Assembly: GCA_030043175.1 (NCBI GenBank)
Contig: JASHYD010001325.1
Location: 1-7,585 of the forward strand
Length of the DNA: 7,585 nt
Source: Xanthobacteraceae bacterium
GTDB lineage: Bacteria; Pseudomonadota; Alphaproteobacteria; Rhizobiales; Xanthobacteraceae
Reading direction: 5' to 3'
The position numbers and the translations under genes are program-made. Below the pieces are notes generated by a model. The model saw only the letters and a list, made by a program, of their open reading frames with translations. It was not told where the DNA came from and made no database searches. Positions 5,553 to 7,585 of this stretch are shown here, piece after piece. Every line of letters starts with the position of its first letter. Within the stretch, counting starts at the first letter, position 1.

Positions 5553-5999
5553 ATGAAGATGCAATTGACTTTTGTCACGACTGCACTGCTTTGCTTGACG
5601 CTGCCGGCATTCGGGCAACAAGCCGTTTTTTACAACCCCACTCCCGGTCGATCTTGGGTAACTCACTATACTACGGCGCTTGAGAAAGATGCCTCGCGCA
5701 CCGTAACGGTTTCAACTAATACTTATGCACCAGTAATAGGAGCCGCGTCCACGGCCGATTTCATTGGCTACGAATTTCACCGGCATCCTGGTGATCAATG
5801 GAATACCGTTGTGGAGGGAGAACTCACCATAACTATAAAAGGCCAGCGACCGCGCACGCTCAAGGTCGGTGACAGTGTGTATTTGCCACGCGGCACCATC
5901 CACCACACTCGAAATCTCACTAATAAACCGACGCGCACGATAGAGCTTTTTATTGCGGACAAAGACAAGCCAAGCGCGGAACTCGTTACCGAGCAATAG
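5553..5999 (+). CDS. G: secreted single-domain cupin
   Basis: AAAGGAGG (5537-5544) precedes ATG 5553. The 148-residue product has a Sec signal peptide (MKMQLTFVTTALLCLTLPAFG, cleavage before QQ) followed by one cupin barrel. Motif 1 is seen as YEFHRHPGDQWNTVVEGEL, with the two metal-binding histidines, but glutamine stands where the usual metal-binding glutamate is found. Motif 2 is a full match, GDSVYLPRGTIHHTRN, with its histidine. A three-histidine metal centre is therefore possible. Exported cupins of this size may be oxygenases, isomerases or binding proteins, and the substrate cannot be told from sequence. Its AFGQ cleavage site resembles those of A and C. H follows ten bases after the stop. 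Confidence 0.88.
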   Translation: MKMQLTFVTTALLCLTLPAFGQQAVFYNPTPGRSWVTHYTTALEKDASRTVTVSTNTYAPVIGAASTADFIGYEFHRHPGDQWNTVVEGELTITIKGQRPRTLKVGDSVYLPRGTIHHTRNLTNKPTRTIELFIADKDKPSAELVTEQ

Positions 6000-6009
6000 G
6001 GAGGAAATC

Positions 6010-6459
6010 ATGCGTCACATCATTCTCGCGTGTGCCATCGCTGGCGTTCTTGCTGTACCGGCGAAAGCCCAATCACTCAGGGACCAGCTTGTTGGAGCTT
6101 GGGAATTCGTATCGTGCGACCCTAATTCCGTTCTTGCAGAAGCCTGCGGCACGAACCCCAACGGCGTTCATTTCCTAGACGCTAGCGGTCACTACACGAC
6201 AATAATCGCTGCGCGCGGTCGTTCTGGAGCAAATGCCCGCCGCGCCTCACCGGCAGAAGAAATCAAAGCAATAGCAGTTAAGTTCCTTGCCAATTTCGGA
6301 ACCTGGTCAGTGAATGAAGCTGATAGAACGATCAGTTATCACATTCAAGGTGCGCTTTACCCAAATGCTGAAGGGCAAGATGGCAGCGTTACGATCACCA
6401 GCGTTTCTGAGAACGAATTGAAGCTCGGTCAAACTGTGTACCGGCGGATTAGAAAGTGA
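6010..6459 (+). CDS. H: secreted lipocalin-like protein
   Basis: GGGAGG lies just before ATG 6010; the longer frame from 5953 would start inside gene G and is rejected. The 149-residue product has the signal peptide MRHIILACAIAGVLAVPAKA, nearly the same as in B, then QSLRDQLVGAWEFVSCDPNS, a GVHFLDASGHYTTIIAARGR strand pair, a helix rich in A and E (SPAEEIKAIAVKFLANFGTW) and an end strand NELKLGQTVYRRIRK. LxGAWEFVS near the mature start, then G(H)YTTII and FGTWSVNE, is the arrangement of the lipocalin-like domain family seen in many bacterial secreted proteins. These are thought to bind small ligands, but no ligand is known here. Two cysteines (CDP and ACG) in the early region could pair. Confidence 0.85.
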   Translation: MRHIILACAIAGVLAVPAKAQSLRDQLVGAWEFVSCDPNSVLAEACGTNPNGVHFLDASGHYTTIIAARGRSGANARRASPAEEIKAIAVKFLANFGTWSVNEADRTISYHIQGALYPNAEGQDGSVTITSVSENELKLGQTVYRRIRK

Positions 6460-6472
6460 TGGAGGAAATCAA

Positions 6473-6959
6473 ATGCGTCGAATTATTCTCGCTCTCGCCT
6501 TCGCGGGCATTCTGAGCGTGCCGGCGAAAGCCGATGAAACGTTGAAATTCCGGGTCGTGCAATACGCTGCATCCGTTCAAGTCCAGCCAATCGGCGATGT
6601 TAAGCGGGCATATACAGGCGTTCGTTCGTTATCCGGGGCTCGCCAGTTTTCCTGACGGGAGCATAGGCAGAACTACAATGTTCAATGCGATTGATGGCGA
6701 TGTGTCTCCTGGCGGTAGTGGAACAGTCAACGGCTATGAGAACATCGTTTTTAACGATGCTTCGGAGCTGTGGTTAAAATACATCGGAACATTCAAGTTC
6801 GACAGCAAAGGGGCGCTTTCGGGAAACGGCACCTTTACTGTGACCAGCGGCAAAGGCCGATATGCGGAAGCAAAAGGGGATGGAACTTACGAGGCATCGG
6901 GAGCGGCAGGACCCGAACAGCTTGGCGCTGTCGATATCGTAATCAACATCAAAAAGTGA
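6473..6959 (+). pseudogene. I: third B/D-family gene, broken by one extra base
   Basis: TGGAGGAAATCAA precedes ATG 6473. The frame reads MRRIILALAFAGILSVPAKA, then DETLKFRVVQYAASVQVQPI and GDV, where an extra base near 6602 (GTTAAGCGG in place of an expected GTTAGCGG) throws it off, and it stops at 6653-6655. The homologous reading resumes as SGHIQAFVRYPGLASFPDGS and continues through FNDASELWLKYIG, TSGKGRYAEAKGDGTYE and VDIVINIKK to the stop at 6957-6959. With the base removed the protein has 161 residues, essentially the same as D (160). All other parts are intact, so the lesion is recent or is an assembly error. The repaired product would be a secreted member of the same barrel family. Confidence 0.8.
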
Positions 6960-6968
6960 GGGGGAGTC

Positions 6969-7187
6969 ATGTACCGCATTCTTCTATGTGCCGCAGCGGC
7001 GCTCTTCATCGCAAGTCAAGCTGAGGCGCAAACGTCAACGCCGGCTCTCATTTACGCCTGCGTCAACAACGGCAACGGCACCATCCACGTCGTCGCACCG
7101 AATCAAGCGTGTCAGACCAATGAAATCTCGCTGATCTGTGCTGCGCAGAGGATAACTGCCGAGAGCGTACGACACCGCCGTCGCTGA
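6969..7187 (+). CDS. J: small secreted protein, 3' end replaced at a mobile-element junction
   Basis: GGGGGAG sits just before ATG 6969, nine bases after gene I. The product begins with a signal peptide (MYRILLCAAAALFIASQAEA) and a mature part TSTPALIYACVNNGNGTIHV, then VAPNQACQTNEISL. This resembles the beginning of exported proteins that continue with a SWN-type segment and often a longer tail. From about 7125 the homology switches to a transposase-like sequence that is in a different frame, so the last 20 or so residues (ICAAQRITAESVRHRRR) are out-of-frame readthrough into the element. The two cysteines could form a disulphide. The open frame is intact to 7187, but the native C-terminus is missing. 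Whether the shortened protein functions is unknown. Confidence 0.6.
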   Translation: MYRILLCAAAALFIASQAEAQTSTPALIYACVNNGNGTIHVVAPNQACQTNEISLICAAQRITAESVRHRRR

Positions 7188-7523
7188 GGTTTCTCGGGCG
7201 CCGGGTCTATGTCGCCGTGACCATGTTGCTCATTTCGGTGCTGGTGGTGCACGGCGGAACGCGGACACAGCTGTCGGAACTGTCGCGCGAGTTTGGCGTC
7301 GACCGCCGCACCGTCGCACGTTGGCGAGAATGGTGGCGCCCGACGTTCGGAGACTCTGTTCTGGCAAGCGGCGCAAGCCGCCTTCTCGCCGCTGGCTGAT
7401 GAAAGCCGTCTGCCTGCGTCCATGCTCGAGAGATTCCTGGGCGGGCGGCTCAGACGGTTTGTGAAGTTGCTGTGCTTCCTCAGGCCGATCACCGGAGGGG
7501 CTGCCGCCGTGCGCGTTTCGTAA
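7136..7523 (+). pseudogene. Decayed zinc-ribbon and helix-turn-helix transposase-like protein
   Basis: In the frame passing 7136 the sequence reads LCCAEDNCRERTTPPSLRFL, then GRRVYVAV, a helix-turn-helix with LSELSREFGVDRRTVARWRE and WW, then stops out of homology at 7397-7399. One frame over, from about 7353, it continues TLFWQAAQAAFSPLADESRL, PASMLERFLGG and RRFVKLLCFLRPITGG to TAA 7521-7523. The CC-x4-C cluster before TTPPSxRFLGRRVY and the RRTVARWREWW helix match a protein found often next to mobile elements in proteobacteria. I recall the pattern but cannot name the family. The frameshift near 7345-7353 and the missing N-terminus show that it is dead. It probably marks the event that cut gene J. 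Bases 7524-7585 continue as unassigned G+C-rich sequence. Confidence 0.6.
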
Positions 7524-7585
7524 GGGACTCCGCGATTCCGCAGAAGACGCGCGTCGTCACCGGCGAGGCGCTTTTCTACGGTCCC

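Noticed and set aside
7112..7492. 126-codon minus-strand frame over the transposase-like region.
   Set aside because: The plus strand carries recognisable zinc-ribbon and helix-turn-helix motifs in two frames; the minus frame is a shadow with no start signal.
1..7585. CRISPR array, tRNA, rRNA or origin.
   Set aside because: No regularly spaced repeats, no cloverleaf-like segment with a CCA-type end, and no rRNA-like sequence were noticed on either strand.

Overview
The sequence looks like an accessory, partly decayed stretch of an alphaproteobacterial chromosome. I favour Bradyrhizobium or a close Rhizobiales relative. The basis is protein-level resemblance recalled from that group (the LuxR-type regulator, the small SAEQR...GRxAIEG proteins, the secreted GxWKLNxxKS proteins) and high-G+C flanks around visibly more AT-rich gene arrays. 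No database search was possible.

Layout. Positions 1-1100 are a decay zone holding frameshifted remnants of two small proteins on the minus strand (153-453 and about 932-1100) and about 480 bases with no convincing gene. A frameshifted LuxR-type regulator that has lost its DNA-binding end runs leftward from 1937 to about 1067. A divergent intergenic region (1938-2216) follows, then a tight five-gene array to the right (2217-4405): A, B, C', D, E. A and C' belong to one secreted family and B and D to another, so the order is A-B-A'-B'. E is a small cytoplasmic winged-helix-like protein. C' carries a single-base frameshift. A hairpin that may be a terminator sits at 4435-4469.

A pseudogene related to E (4582-4831) follows, and then a second copy of the luxR-start-plus-intergenic region (about 4888-5175). 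This copy has kept only the first dozen or so luxR codons but retains the upstream control region. It leads into a second array (5176 to about 7120): F (secreted, three cysteines), G (secreted cupin), H (secreted lipocalin-like), I' (third member of the B/D family, frameshifted by one base) and J (small secreted protein, cut short). J runs directly into a decayed transposase-like sequence (about 7136-7523).

How the parts may work together. Both arrays start from copies of the same control region. It contains a dyad (TTTGGTA-N6-TACCAAA, perfect in copy 2, half-degenerate in copy 1), a TATARC box 12-13 bases further on, and a 35-base block identical in both copies. Almost every product has a Sec signal peptide and a probable small beta-barrel body. 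The arrays therefore look like a duplicated, once LuxR-controlled regulon of exported small barrel proteins. Its function is unknown, and handling of a small hydrophobic ligand is only a guess. Several unrelated mature domains share nearly the same ribosome-binding site and signal-peptide cassette, which suggests 5'-end swapping or gene conversion.
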